This document shows, piece after piece, positions 25,668-34,074 of a stretch of 64,000 nt of DNA; the stretch's first letter is position 1, and each line of letters opens with the position of its first letter. Where the stretch lies: positions 68,496 through 132,495 of the forward strand of contig JAUXAX010000001.1 of the NCBI GenBank assembly GCA_030619685.1. The letters are read 5' to 3'. The notes below the pieces were generated by a model. That model worked only from the letters and a program-made list of their open reading frames with translations. It had not been told where the DNA came from and made no database searches. The DNA is from Dehalococcoidia bacterium (GTDB lineage: Bacteria > Chloroflexota > Dehalococcoidia > SZUA-161). Made by a program: the position numbers and the translations under genes.

Positions 25668-25886
25668 ATGCTTGAAATGCCTGTGATAGACCGAGAAAAG
25701 TGTAACGGATGTGGCTTATGTGTCAGCGTGTGCCACGGTAAGGTCTTCATCCTGGTTGATAACATTGTAACTGTTGTAAGAAGCGAAGAGTGCGTCTCAT
25801 ACAACCGCTGGTGCACTCTGTGTGAAGCGGTATGCCCCACCGGAGCCATAAGCTGCCCCTTTGAGATAGTCATCGAAGAGCGCTAG
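25668..25886 (+). CDS. Small two-cluster ferredoxin
   Basis: The 72-residue protein has one classical motif, C12-x2-C15-x2-C18-x3-C22, in which the usual Pro after the fourth Cys is His. A second motif follows with C42, C49-x2-C52 and C56-Pro. Two [4Fe-4S] clusters are likely. The wide gap between C42 and C49 departs from the standard 8-Fe ferredoxin spacing and suggests a changed second-cluster environment. It follows the Crp/Fnr gene by 72 bases in the same direction. GGTGGAGG precedes the ATG region. Confidence 0.85.
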   Translation: MLEMPVIDREKCNGCGLCVSVCHGKVFILVDNIVTVVRSEECVSYNRWCTLCEAVCPTGAISCPFEIVIEER

Positions 25887-26037
25887 ACAGCGCCGAATAC
25901 CACTCGCCCAAGTTCCTTCCCCTAACTAGCTCCATGCAAACGGCAGCATTTTCTCATCATAGCCCCCAATGAGACAAAAGTCGCTTACAAAAGCCATACC
26001 ATCCCCTAGAATAGCTTTGATTGGTAGTTGGGAGCGG

Positions 26038-26274
26038 ATGATGAACAGACTTGAAGCTGCGCCTCAAAATCCGGCAGAGCAGGCAAAGTGCAAACACTAT
26101 TGGATAATCAATAGCCCAAATGGGCCTACAAGCAGGGGTGTATGCAAGTACTGCGGCGTAGAAAAGGAGTTCGATAATTACACGCCTCGCTCATCGTGGT
26201 ACGAGGATAAGTCTACGCCGGATGAACTGGCCGGTTCGACGCCATTGGGGTCTGACAACAAATCCGACGCCTGA
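26038..26274 (+). CDS. Small zinc-binding-type hypothetical protein
   Basis: A 78-residue protein starting at 26038 (GGGAGCGG precedes it) holds C18-x-H20 with YW, then C36-x2-C39 in GVCKYCGVEKEF, a pattern suited to one zinc ion. The core looks like small Cys/His proteins I associate with Chloroflexota, but I cannot name a family. The longer frame from 25969 lacks a ribosome binding site. It stands alone between the ferredoxin and queH. Function unknown. Confidence 0.6.
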   Translation: MMNRLEAAPQNPAEQAKCKHYWIINSPNGPTSRGVCKYCGVEKEFDNYTPRSSWYEDKSTPDELAGSTPLGSDNKSDA

Positions 26275-26374
26275 AGCTACCAAACCAGGTCCTCATTGCA
26301 GGGGCGGCGCTCCTGCCCCTACCAGCAAAAAGTATTCCTAGCGGACAGAACCCAGAAGCTGCGGCGCCAGTAGG

Positions 26375-26914
26375 CTAGATCTTTACCTTGCCGTAGCGCT
26401 CCCATTCGCTGTAGACGCAGCCACAGTATCCCTGGTGATAGAGACCGAGCTCCCGGGACAGGCGATGGCCCTCGCGAAAGCCTGGTCTGAAGTCCTCGTA
26501 ATAAAACTCCACCCCCCACTCCTTCCCTAACTCTTCGCCTAGCTCATGAATCAATTCGTGATTTTGATGGGGGCTGATAAGCAAGGTTGTAGTGAAGGCA
26601 CCGAACCCTCTTTGCTGAGCAACCTCAGCGGTTCTTGAAAGCCGCAGCCGATAGCAATCGGGGCAGCGCTTGCTCTCGTGACCCACCACCGCCTGAAAGT
26701 ATCTCAGCATATCGTAGCCCGGGTCTATGATCAGGGGCAAATCCGTCGCTTGGGCCAAGGCTTCCATCGCCTCCAGGCGGCGCTGATGCTCCCGGAAAGG
26801 GTGGATGTTGGGATTGTACCAGAAAGCGCTGACCTCGAGACGCTGCTCCTGCAAACAATTTACCACATAGGTAGAGCAGGGGCCGCAGCAGGCATGAAGA
26901 AGAATGGAACTCAT
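26375..26914 (-). CDS. queH: Epoxyqueuosine reductase QueH
   Basis: The 179-residue protein matches QueH (DUF208), which reduces epoxyqueuosine to queuosine in tRNA. It has the N-terminal LLHACCGPC (C9, C10, C13) and the downstream KRCPDCYRLRL and GYCGC motifs that supply the Fe-S and metal ligands. The start at 26914 is chosen because homology begins there (MSSILLHACC); an in-frame ATG at 27088 would add 58 residues of unlike composition. It lies downstream of ruvB on the same strand. Other queuosine genes are not visible. Confidence 0.9.
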   Translation of the reverse strand: MSSILLHACCGPCSTYVVNCLQEQRLEVSAFWYNPNIHPFREHQRRLEAMEALAQATDLPLIIDPGYDMLRYFQAVVGHESKRCPDCYRLRLSRTAEVAQQRGFGAFTTTLLISPHQNHELIHELGEELGKEWGVEFYYEDFRPGFREGHRLSRELGLYHQGYCGCVYSEWERYGKVKI

Positions 26915-26952
26915 CTCTGCCCTGTTAACTGACTCTTGAATCCGTGAAGGGT

Positions 26953-26971
26953 CCCCCTTTACAAAAGGGGG
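26953..26971. terminator. Hairpin between ruvB and queH
   Basis: CCCCCTTT (26953-26960) and AAAGGGGG (26964-26971) form an eight-base stem with a three-base loop. No T-run follows on the minus strand, so it is a weak or processing-type hairpin rather than a strong terminator. Confidence 0.35.
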
Positions 26972-27088
26972 GAGATATGGGTAACGCTTATCCCTCGAGG
27001 GGAAATTACAACGAAGCCTGTACACTACAAGGGGACACCCCTGAGACGAGCCTTTTGAATTTGCACTCAGGATTAAGGTGCCTCGCAA

Positions 27089-28111
27089 TTACCACAGGCC
27101 GGGTTGTTCAGGTTGCCCCTTGGCGTAGTCCAAACCCAGGTGCTCGTAAGCGAAGCGCGTCGCCACCCTGCCTCGCGGCGTGCGCTCCAGAAAACTCAGT
27201 TGCAGCAGGTAGGGTTCATAGACATCCATAATAGTATCTGCCTCTTCGCTGATGGCAGCGGCAATGGTATCCAGCCCCACCGGCCCGCCGTTGAACTTCT
27301 CGACGATAGTGCGCAGGATCTTGTGATCCACTTCATCAAGCCCTATGGAATCTACCTCAAGCCTCCCCAGCGCCTCCAAGGCAACCTCCTTGGTGATCAC
27401 CCCCTGAGCCATCACCTCGGCATAGTCCCTAACCCGCTTCAGCAACCGATTGGCCACCCTGGGGGTACCTCGAGCACGTTTAGCGATCTCCTCCAGCCCT
27501 TCCTCTTCAGCCTCCAGGCCAAGCAGTCGAGCCGATCTTGCCACAATGACTCTGATAGCATCCTCATCGTAGAAATCGAGTCTATATACCGCTCCGAATC
27601 TATCGCGAAGCGGCGGGCTGAGCATTGCGAAGCGCGTGGTTGCCCCGACAAGGGTGAAGCGAGGCAGCTTTAGCCTGAGGCTCCTTGCTCCTGCTCCTTT
27701 GCCGATGACGATATCGAGACCAAACTCCTCCATCACCGGATATAGCACCTCCTCCACCACCCGCCCCAGACGGTGCACCTCATCGATAAACAGGACATCC
27801 CACTTGTTGAGATTGGTGATGATAGCAGCGAGATCGCCGGGGCGTTCTATAGCGGGGCCAGAGGTGATTTTGATGTTCACCGCCATCTCGGCAGCGATGA
27901 TGTAGGCCAACGTGGTCTTGCCCAAACCCGGCGGGCCATACAGCAGGATATGATCCAACGCCTCTCCCCTACCCCGCGCAGCAGCCATAGCTATATTGAG
28001 GTTATCCTTGACCTTCTCCTGACCCACAAAATCAACAAGCTGCTTGGGCCGGAGCCCCCTATCAAGCACAACATCCTCTTCCCTGGGCTTAGCTGATATT
28101 ATGCGCTCCAT
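27089..28111 (-). CDS. ruvB: Holliday junction branch migration helicase RuvB
   Basis: The 340-residue protein is full-length RuvB: it starts with a RPK-type N-terminus (DRGLRPKQL), Walker A GPPGLGKT, Walker [10 protein letters not shown], the sensor 1 GATTR motif, and the C-terminal winged helix ending FLERTPRGR. It drives branch migration with RuvA. The gene is divergent from the methylmalonyl-CoA mutase operon. ruvC and ruvA are 4 kb away on the other strand, so the ruv genes are split. Confidence 0.97.
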   Translation of the reverse strand: MERIISAKPREEDVVLDRGLRPKQLVDFVGQEKVKDNLNIAMAAARGRGEALDHILLYGPPGLGKTTLAYIIAAEMAVNIKITSGPAIERPGDLAAIITNLNKWDVLFIDEVHRLGRVVEEVLYPVMEEFGLDIVIGKGAGARSLRLKLPRFTLVGATTRFAMLSPPLRDRFGAVYRLDFYDEDAIRVIVARSARLLGLEAEEEGLEEIAKRARGTPRVANRLLKRVRDYAEVMAQGVITKEVALEALGRLEVDSIGLDEVDHKILRTIVEKFNGGPVGLDTIAAAISEEADTIMDVYEPYLLQLSFLERTPRGRVATRFAYEHLGLDYAKGQPEQPGLW

Positions 28112-28136
28112 CGCTCCTCTTCAGTCAACCGCGTAG

Positions 28137-28187
28137 CGTTGCCACTCCCGTGGCAACGAATTCCCCGTCGTGACAGGAGTCACGACG
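28137..28187. repeat. Two tandem 9-bp-stem hairpins
   Basis: The first hairpin has arms CGTTGCCAC (28137-28145) and GTGGCAACG (28150-28158), the second CGTCGTGAC (28166-28174) and GTCACGACG (28179-28187). Each has a four-base loop and seven bases separate them. They lie 25 bases upstream of ruvB in a divergent spacer. The regular build suggests a dispersed palindromic element or a paired regulatory structure. Confidence 0.6.
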
Positions 28188-28267
28188 CTATTATATCAGA
28201 TTACTACCCCTTTGCAGAGGCTATCTAAACACCGTCCTGCCCCTATCTACAAGACCTTCGCTCCTAA

Positions 28268-28296
28268 TTGACACTAATCAGCGGATGGGCTACACT
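28268..28296 (+). promoter_or_regulatory. Promoter of the methylmalonyl-CoA mutase operon
   Basis: TTGACA at 28268-28273 and TACACT at 28291-28296 have a 17-base spacer. Transcription would start near 28303, 33 bases before the ATG, with AAAAGGAG as ribosome binding site. Confidence 0.65.
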
Positions 28297-28335
28297 TCTT
28301 TAGGCGAAGGGATTTTCGAGTCAAAAGGAGCATGA

Positions 28336-29994
28336 ATGGACACCAGCAAGAGTAAACGAGAGTGGCAGGAGAAGGTACTGCAGCCGTCGATAAAGCGCTT
28401 CCCAGAACGAGAGGAACGTTTTCTGACCACTTCGGGGATCGAGATCGACGACGTATATGCCCCTGACGACCGTCAAGCTTTCGATTATAGCGGGGAACTG
28501 GGCTACCCTGGAGAGTTTCCCTTCACCCGGGGAGTGCAGCCGACGATGTACCGGGGAAGAATCTGGACTATGCGTCAATATTCTGGCTTCGCCTCGGCCG
28601 AGGCGACCAACCGCCGCTATCACTACCTCTTGGAGCAGGGGCAGACTGGGCTCAGCGTGGCCTTCGATTTGCCCACCCAGATCGGCTACGACTCAGATAG
28701 CCCCAAGGCACACGGCGAGGTCGGCAAGGTAGGCGTCCCCATAGCCAGTCTTGAGGATATGGAAACCCTTTTCGAGGGAATCCCACTGGACAAGGTAAGC
28801 ACGTCAATGACTATCAACTCCACCGCTCCTGTCCTACTGGCGATGTACATCGCTATGGGCAAGAAGCAAGGGGTTGATCCGTTAAAGCTCAATGGCACCA
28901 TCCAGAATGATGTCCTCAAGGAGTACATTGCCCGCGGCACCTACATCTTCCCACCCAGACCGTCGATGAGGCTGACCACAGACATCTTCCACTACTGTGC
29001 TGAGCATCTTCCTCAATGGAATACCATCAGTATAAGTGGCTACCACATCAGGGAAGCAGGTTCTACTGCAGCGCAGGAAGTGGCTTTCACCCTGGCCAAT
29101 GGAATCGCCTACGTACGGGCAGCTATTGATGCCGGGCTGGACGTAGATGAATTCGCCGGTAGGCTCTCATTTTTCTTTGCAGCCAACACTAACCTCTTCG
29201 AGGAGGTAGCCAAGTTCAGGGCAGCGCGGCGGCTATGGGCCAAGATTATGCAGGAGAGGTTTGAGGCCAAGGACCCTCGTTCAATGATGCTGCGCTTTCA
29301 TACACAGACATGTGGGCACACATTAACAGCACAGCAGCCAGATAACAACATCATAAGGACTGCCATTCAGGCGCTAGCAGCCGTATTGGGAGGCACTCAG
29401 TCTCTACACACGAATTCTCGCGACGAAGCTTACGCTACCCCCAGTGAGGATGCGGTCACAACTGCCCTGCGTACACAGCAACTTCTGGCCTACGAGAGCG
29501 GTGTCGCCGATTGCGTTGACCCTCTGGGTGGTTCCTATTACGTGGAATACCTTACCGACGCACTGGAAGCAGAGGCCGAGAAATATATTGAAAGGATCGA
29601 TGATCTTGGCGGTGCGCTGGCTGCGATTGAACAGGGCTTCCAGCAAAGAGAAATTCAGGAAAGCTCCTATCGTACTCAGAAGGATACTGAGAATGGAAAG
29701 AGGGTTGTAGTCGGCGTCAACAAATTCGTTTCCCCCTATCCGGAGATAACTGGACTTCTCCGAGTCGATCCGGTTGAGGCTGAAAGGCAGAGGAAACGCC
29801 TGGCTTCGCTGAGAGCAAAAAGGGATAACGAGAAAGTAGCTCAGGTATTGAATAGATTAAAGGCGGTAGCAAGCAGCAAAGATAATACCGTGCCTGCGTT
29901 TATCGATTGCGTCGAGGCCTATGCCACGCTGGGCGAGATCTGTGATGTGCTGCGCGGCGTCTTCGGGGAGCAGGAGGAAATTTTGGTGATCTAA
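28336..29994 (+). CDS. Methylmalonyl-CoA mutase, large (catalytic) subunit
   Basis: The 552-residue protein is the substrate-binding TIM-barrel half of methylmalonyl-CoA mutase, with [19 protein letters not shown] near residue 70 and the conserved TQIGYDSD and [15 protein letters not shown] blocks. It lacks the cobalamin-binding domain, which is encoded separately at 30889-31302, so this is the two-subunit form seen in archaea and anaerobes. It interconverts succinyl-CoA and (R)-methylmalonyl-CoA. An epimerase and a paralogue lie between the two subunit genes. A consensus promoter precedes it. No MeaB-type chaperone gene is in view. Confidence 0.95.
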   Translation: MDTSKSKREWQEKVLQPSIKRFPEREERFLTTSGIEIDDVYAPDDRQAFDYSGELGYPGEFPFTRGVQPTMYRGRIWTMRQYSGFASAEATNRRYHYLLEQGQTGLSVAFDLPTQIGYDSDSPKAHGEVGKVGVPIASLEDMETLFEGIPLDKVSTSMTINSTAPVLLAMYIAMGKKQGVDPLKLNGTIQNDVLKEYIARGTYIFPPRPSMRLTTDIFHYCAEHLPQWNTISISGYHIREAGSTAAQEVAFTLANGIAYVRAAIDAGLDVDEFAGRLSFFFAANTNLFEEVAKFRAARRLWAKIMQERFEAKDPRSMMLRFHTQTCGHTLTAQQPDNNIIRTAIQALAAVLGGTQSLHTNSRDEAYATPSEDAVTTALRTQQLLAYESGVADCVDPLGGSYYVEYLTDALEAEAEKYIERIDDLGGALAAIEQGFQQREIQESSYRTQKDTENGKRVVVGVNKFVSPYPEITGLLRVDPVEAERQRKRLASLRAKRDNEKVAQVLNRLKAVASSKDNTVPAFIDCVEAYATLGEICDVLRGVFGEQEEILVI

Positions 29995-30038
29995 GCTGCC
30001 CTAAGTCTCTCTATCTGGCGGCATAAATGGAGGAAAGA

Positions 30039-30437
30039 ATGATCAAAAGGGTTGACCATGTATCCATTGCGGTAGGCAACCTTGACGAGGGACTGAAGAC
30101 CTATGAGAACCTGCTCGGGATCAAGGCTTCTCACGTAGAGACTGTTGCCGACCAGGGAATAAAGGCAGCGGTGATCGTTGTAGGCGATGTTGAGATCGAG
30201 TTGATAGAGCCCATCAGCCCCGAAAGTGGGGTGGCCAAGTTCCTGGAGAGGAAAGGCGAGGGGGTTCATCACATATGCTTCGAGGTCGATGATGTTGACA
30301 AGGAGCTAGAGTCGCTAGCAGCTAGAGGTGTCGACCTTATAGACAAGCAGGGTAGAAAAGGACTGGCAGGAAAGATCGGCTTCCTCCACCCTCGTTCCAC
30401 CAACGGAGTGCTGATCGAGCTGGCGCAAAAACTGTAG
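30039..30437 (+). CDS. mce: Methylmalonyl-CoA epimerase
   Basis: The 132-residue protein is a vicinal-oxygen-chelate epimerase that interconverts the S and R forms of methylmalonyl-CoA. Two metal histidines are present at H7 (VDHVSIAV) and H78 (GVHHICFEV), with E128 in the terminal LIELAQ block. I chose ATG 30039, which follows GGAGGAAAG by one base; the in-frame ATG at 30027 lies inside that site. It sits between the genes for the two mutase subunits. Confidence 0.92.
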   Translation: MIKRVDHVSIAVGNLDEGLKTYENLLGIKASHVETVADQGIKAAVIVVGDVEIELIEPISPESGVAKFLERKGEGVHHICFEVDDVDKELESLAARGVDLIDKQGRKGLAGKIGFLHPRSTNGVLIELAQKL

Positions 30438-30446
30438 GGGCTAAAG

Positions 30447-30872
30447 GTGATCACGAGGGTCAGCTTTGTGGGCATTGCAGTCAATGACATAGAGGAGGCA
30501 CAGAGACTATATACCGAAGTTCTCGGCCTCAAGCCCTGGGATCAAGGGGTGGTGGAGATGCCCGGGGTCAAGGTGGTCATGTTTCCTCTGGGTGATTGCT
30601 ACCTAGAGCTCCTACAGCCCACAGTGGGCCCGGAAGACCCTGTGGGAGGCAGCCTAGCGCGGTGGATGGAGAAGCGGGGAGAAGGCCTGTGCCGCCTTGG
30701 CCTGTGGGTCGATAACATAGAAGCAGAAGTCAAGCGTCTCAGGGAAAGTGGAGTGCGAGTGATAGAGAGTGGGGAATACGGAAGAATAGGGGAGGAAATG
30801 GGTGCTAAGATGGCTTTTATTCATCCCAAGTCGACTTTGGGCGTGCTGATCGAACTCGATCAACAAATATAG
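30447..30872 (+). CDS. VOC-superfamily protein, epimerase paralogue lacking metal histidines
   Basis: This 141-residue protein starts at GTG 30447 and aligns along its length with the epimerase just upstream. The two metal-binding histidines are changed: the H7 position is F7 (RVSFVGIAV) and the HH pair is C82-R83 (EGLCRLGL). Glutamates in LELLQP and VLIELDQ are kept. It may bind a CoA ester or ligand without the metal chemistry, or catalyse something else. It is in the mutase operon, 10 bases after mce and 17 before the cobalamin subunit, so a role with methylmalonyl-CoA is likely. Confidence 0.8.
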   Translation: MITRVSFVGIAVNDIEEAQRLYTEVLGLKPWDQGVVEMPGVKVVMFPLGDCYLELLQPTVGPEDPVGGSLARWMEKRGEGLCRLGLWVDNIEAEVKRLRESGVRVIESGEYGRIGEEMGAKMAFIHPKSTLGVLIELDQQI

Positions 30873-30888
30873 GAGAGGGCAGTTTACT

Positions 30889-31302
30889 ATGTCAGATGAA
30901 CAGAAGATCAGGGTTCTCATTGCTAAACCTGGTCTTGATGGACATGACCGGGGCGCTAAAGTAGTAGCCCGCGCCCTGCGCGATTTCGGCATGGAGGTGA
31001 TCTATACCGGGCTTCGTCAAACACCGGAGATGATCGCTCAAAGCGCGCTGCAAGAGGATGTGGATGTCGTTGGCGTGAGCATCCTGTCTGGCGCACACCT
31101 TGAGCTATTCCCGCTCGTCATAGAACAACTCCGAGAAAAGGGGCTGGAAAATACGATAGTCTTGGCCGGTGGCATCATTCCGGAGGAAGATCATTCAGCG
31201 CTGCAACAGATGGGGGTCAAGGGTATCTTCGGTCCGGGCACTCCCACCAATGAGATCGCTGACTTCATCAAGAAAGCCACGGCTGAGAAAAAGGCAAAAT
31301 AA
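30889..31302 (+). CDS. Methylmalonyl-CoA mutase, cobalamin-binding small subunit
   Basis: The 137-residue protein is the B12-binding domain of methylmalonyl-CoA mutase. The cobalt-ligating motif D17-x-H19-x2-G22 (GLDGHDRG) and the GVSILSGAH and VLAGGIIP blocks are intact. It pairs with the large subunit encoded at 28336-29994 and would use adenosylcobalamin. It is the last metabolic gene of the operon; yebC follows 39 bases later. Confidence 0.95.
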   Translation: MSDEQKIRVLIAKPGLDGHDRGAKVVARALRDFGMEVIYTGLRQTPEMIAQSALQEDVDVVGVSILSGAHLELFPLVIEQLREKGLENTIVLAGGIIPEEDHSALQQMGVKGIFGPGTPTNEIADFIKKATAEKKAK

Positions 31303-31341
31303 GGCGACTCTTTTTGGCCAGCGGGAATGAAGGGGGAGGAT

Positions 31342-32091
31342 ATGTCGGGGCATTCCAGATGGTCGCAAATCAAACGACAAAAAGGCTTGGCTGATGCCAG
31401 GCGAGGGCAGGTTTTTACCAAGCTAGCCAGAGAGATCAGCATTGCTGTCCGTCAGGGAGGTAATGACCCGCAGTCTAATTCTCGGCTAAGGCTAGCGGTG
31501 CAGAGGGCTCATGACAATAACATGCCCCTGGAAAACATTGAGCGCGCTATCAAGCGTGGCACTGGCTCTTCGGATGCCGCTGCCCTGACTGAGGTGACAT
31601 TGGAGGGCTATGGACCCGGCGGCAGCGCCATTCTACTGCAAGCACTCACTGATAACCGAAATCGGACGCTTTCCGAGGTGCGTAACGTCTTCAGCCGCAA
31701 TAACAGCAGCCTCGGGGAAAGTGGCTGCGTAAGCTGGATATTCGAGCCCAAAGGCGTGATCACCATCGAGGCCGACAAAGTAGATGCTGAGGAGCTGGCT
31801 TTGTTCGCAATCGATGCTGGCGCTGACGACGTTAAAGTGGATGAAGCTATAGTGGAAGTCCATACACAGATCCAAGATCTTGAAGCAATGAGGAAAACGC
31901 TGGAGGAGAAAGAGATCGCCATCTCCTCCGCTGAACTCTTACAGGTCCCTAAGACCATGATAAGCCTCGATGAGAAGTCTGCACTTCAGTCGCTCAGGCT
32001 CCTGGACAAGTTAGAGGAGCTCGATGACGTGCAGCATGTATTCACCAATGCCGATTTCCCCAATGAGGTAGTGGAGAAGTATCAGGGATGA
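31342..32091 (+). CDS. yebC: YebC/PmpR-family protein
   Basis: The 249-residue protein begins MSGHSRW, the conserved YebC start, and keeps the ARRGQVFTKLAREI and NMPLENIERAIKRG blocks. YebC proteins have been linked both to DNA binding and, more recently, to translation through difficult stretches. I chose ATG 31342 because GGGGGAGG precedes it; the in-frame upstream ATG at 31327 lacks a site. It lies directly before ruvC and ruvA, a common arrangement. Confidence 0.95.
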   Translation: MSGHSRWSQIKRQKGLADARRGQVFTKLAREISIAVRQGGNDPQSNSRLRLAVQRAHDNNMPLENIERAIKRGTGSSDAAALTEVTLEGYGPGGSAILLQALTDNRNRTLSEVRNVFSRNNSSLGESGCVSWIFEPKGVITIEADKVDAEELALFAIDAGADDVKVDEAIVEVHTQIQDLEAMRKTLEEKEIAISSAELLQVPKTMISLDEKSALQSLRLLDKLEELDDVQHVFTNADFPNEVVEKYQG

Positions 32092-32098
32092 CGAGGCT

Positions 32099-32602
32099 GT
32101 GATGCCAACTCGCGTTTTAGGTATTGATCCCGGCATTGCCGTGATGGGATACGGTTTCATCGAGGACAACAACGATGAGCTCACCACAATCGATTACGGA
32201 TGTCTGTCCACTTCAGCCAAACAAGCTACTCCGGATAGATTACGCACGCTTTACACTGCCCTCACCGACCTTATAGAGCGCCACCAGCCATCAGAGGCTG
32301 CTGTGGAGCTATTTGTGGCCCGAAATCTTAGAACAGCGCTGGCTGTTGGGCAAGCTCGGGGCGTGGCTATCCTTGCCGCAGCCAATAAAGGGCTTCCAGT
32401 TTACGAATATACACCGCTCGAGGTGAAGCAGAATGTCACCGGCTACGGTCATGGGGGTAAGAGGCAGATTCAGGAGATGGTCAGGATTCAGCTCGGGCTC
32501 CACTCCGTCCCGCAACCCGATGATGCCGCCGATGCTTTGGCGGTGGCCATCTGCCATATAAGCAAGGCGCGCTTCTCACAATTACTAGCGCGCAGCCAGT
32601 AG
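32099..32602 (+). CDS. ruvC: Crossover junction endodeoxyribonuclease RuvC
   Basis: The 167-residue protein is a RuvC resolvase: the acidic active site is visible as LGIDPG, AAVELFVARN and DDAADALAVA. It cleaves Holliday junctions with RuvAB. The listed start is a GTG, with an ATG as the very next codon; either is possible. It follows yebC by 7 bases and precedes ruvA by 34. Confidence 0.95.
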   Translation: MMPTRVLGIDPGIAVMGYGFIEDNNDELTTIDYGCLSTSAKQATPDRLRTLYTALTDLIERHQPSEAAVELFVARNLRTALAVGQARGVAILAAANKGLPVYEYTPLEVKQNVTGYGHGGKRQIQEMVRIQLGLHSVPQPDDAADALAVAICHISKARFSQLLARSQ

Positions 32603-32636
32603 ACTTGGCAATAGTCTAGAGAAGTGGAGTTTAATA

Positions 32637-33209
32637 GTGATTGCTGGGATCGAAGGCATAATAAAAGCTCGGGGCGATGACTGGGTTATCATCGATGTCT
32701 GTGGGATAAGCTTTCGCCTCCAGGCACCGACCTCTACCCTGAGCGTGTTAGGAGCCCTTGGCGATAGGGTATATCTCCACACACATCTTCAGGTAAGAGA
32801 GGATAACCTGGCGCTCTACGGCTTTGCCTCAACCGATGAAATGAGAATGTTTGAGCTACTTATCAGTGTTTCTGGGGTCGGCCCTAAGGTCGCTCTGGCA
32901 CTGCTATCGGCATTGAACCCGGAGAGATTCGCGCTAGCTGTTGCTTCTGGCAACGAGGAGCTGCTAAGCTCCATATCAGGTGTGGGCAAGAAGACGGCAG
33001 CGCGCCTTGTCCTCGAGCTCAAAAGTAAGTTCGAGCAAGAAGGTGCAGCAATCCCCTACCCACATGAGGACGTAAAAGCGGCATTGATCAACCTGGGCTA
33101 TTCAGCAGCAGAAGCAATATCCGCTATCGCCACTCTCCCCAGCTCCACCGACCTCACCCTCGAGGACAAGATAAGGCTCGCCCTTCAAAGCTTTGCCCAG
33201 ACGAGCTAG
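32637..33209 (+). CDS. ruvA: Holliday junction DNA-binding protein RuvA
   Basis: The 190-residue protein has the three RuvA parts: an OB-fold (IAGIEGIIKARGDDWVIID), two helix-hairpin-helix motifs (VSGVGPKVAL and ISGVGKKTAARL), and a C-terminal RuvB-binding domain. It starts with GTG behind GTGGAG. Its last bases overlap the end of a convergent membrane protein gene by 4, so the two share a stop region. Confidence 0.95.
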   Translation: MIAGIEGIIKARGDDWVIIDVCGISFRLQAPTSTLSVLGALGDRVYLHTHLQVREDNLALYGFASTDEMRMFELLISVSGVGPKVALALLSALNPERFALAVASGNEELLSSISGVGKKTAARLVLELKSKFEQEGAAIPYPHEDVKAALINLGYSAAEAISAIATLPSSTDLTLEDKIRLALQSFAQTS

Positions 33210-33832
33210 AACCAGGAAACACCCACAAACCAGCCAAAGTAAGCAAGCGGAATGTACCTGAGGGTTTTGCCCACGAAGCACGCGAGCAAGAACTTCCATA
33301 AGGGGAATCTAAGTGCCCCCGCGGTAGCGCCCGCGACGTCAAAAAAAGGATTGGGCACGAAGGAGAGGACAGTGATAGCGATAAAGCCCCTCCGTGTCAT
33401 CCACCGCTCCAGCCGCGGGTAGAACCTGCTATTCTCGAATACTACTTGTCCACTGAACCCCGCCATATAGCCGGTGATCTCCCCCAGGGCCGACCCTGCA
33501 CCCGCTGCCAGCCCTATCAAGACCGGATCAAAGCTAGCGCCCAGGCCGGCTATCAACACTATCCCGGGGACAGGTAGGATGATAGTGGCGCTAGTAACGA
33601 GAGCAATTAAGAAAGCACCTAAGTACCCATAGGCTTCAAGGTCCGCGACCTGGTCGCGGAAAACAAAGACAGTGGCAGTAATAGCGATTACGATCAGAAT
33701 AGCCAGTATTCGGAGATACAGTTTTCGGGACAGGAAAACCCCTTTTACCGCCGCCTCCTGCCGTTCACCGGCCAGGACCATATCTTCCCCATCACTGCCA
33801 ATAGCATCACTTGAGGTATTCTCCTCCTCCAT
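33206..33832 (-). CDS. VTT/DedA-like integral membrane protein
   Basis: The 208-residue protein has several hydrophobic segments and the VTT (SNARE-associated/TVP38) core: PVPGIVLIAGLGAS, EITGYMAG, and FVPNPFFDVAGATAGALR. The family includes bacterial DedA and TVP38 proteins connected with membrane lipid handling and proton-driven transport. A charged N-terminal tail of about 35 residues is cytoplasmic. A TATAAT on the minus strand at 33867-33862 may be its -10 box. It converges on ruvA. The transported or moved lipid is not known. Confidence 0.85.
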   Translation of the reverse strand: MEEENTSSDAIGSDGEDMVLAGERQEAAVKGVFLSRKLYLRILAILIVIAITATVFVFRDQVADLEAYGYLGAFLIALVTSATIILPVPGIVLIAGLGASFDPVLIGLAAGAGSALGEITGYMAGFSGQVVFENSRFYPRLERWMTRRGFIAITVLSFVPNPFFDVAGATAGALRFPLWKFLLACFVGKTLRYIPLAYFGWFVGVSWF

Positions 33833-34074
33833 TCGTCAGCTACTCCCTTCCTCTGCCACGCATTATATACCATATTGCGAACCAGGGTCGAGAAGCCGAA
33901 GGATGAAGCCATAGCTATGCCAGGCTTATATTAGAGTGCGAATCTCAACTTTGGTCCACTCTGTATACAAGCAGGACTAATGCGAGAATGGGAAGAGTTA
34001 TGAATGCCAGTCGCAGTTCTTTGAAAAAGGTAGAACTATAGCCATTCTGTAGAAAACTTGGCGGACAACGGGGC

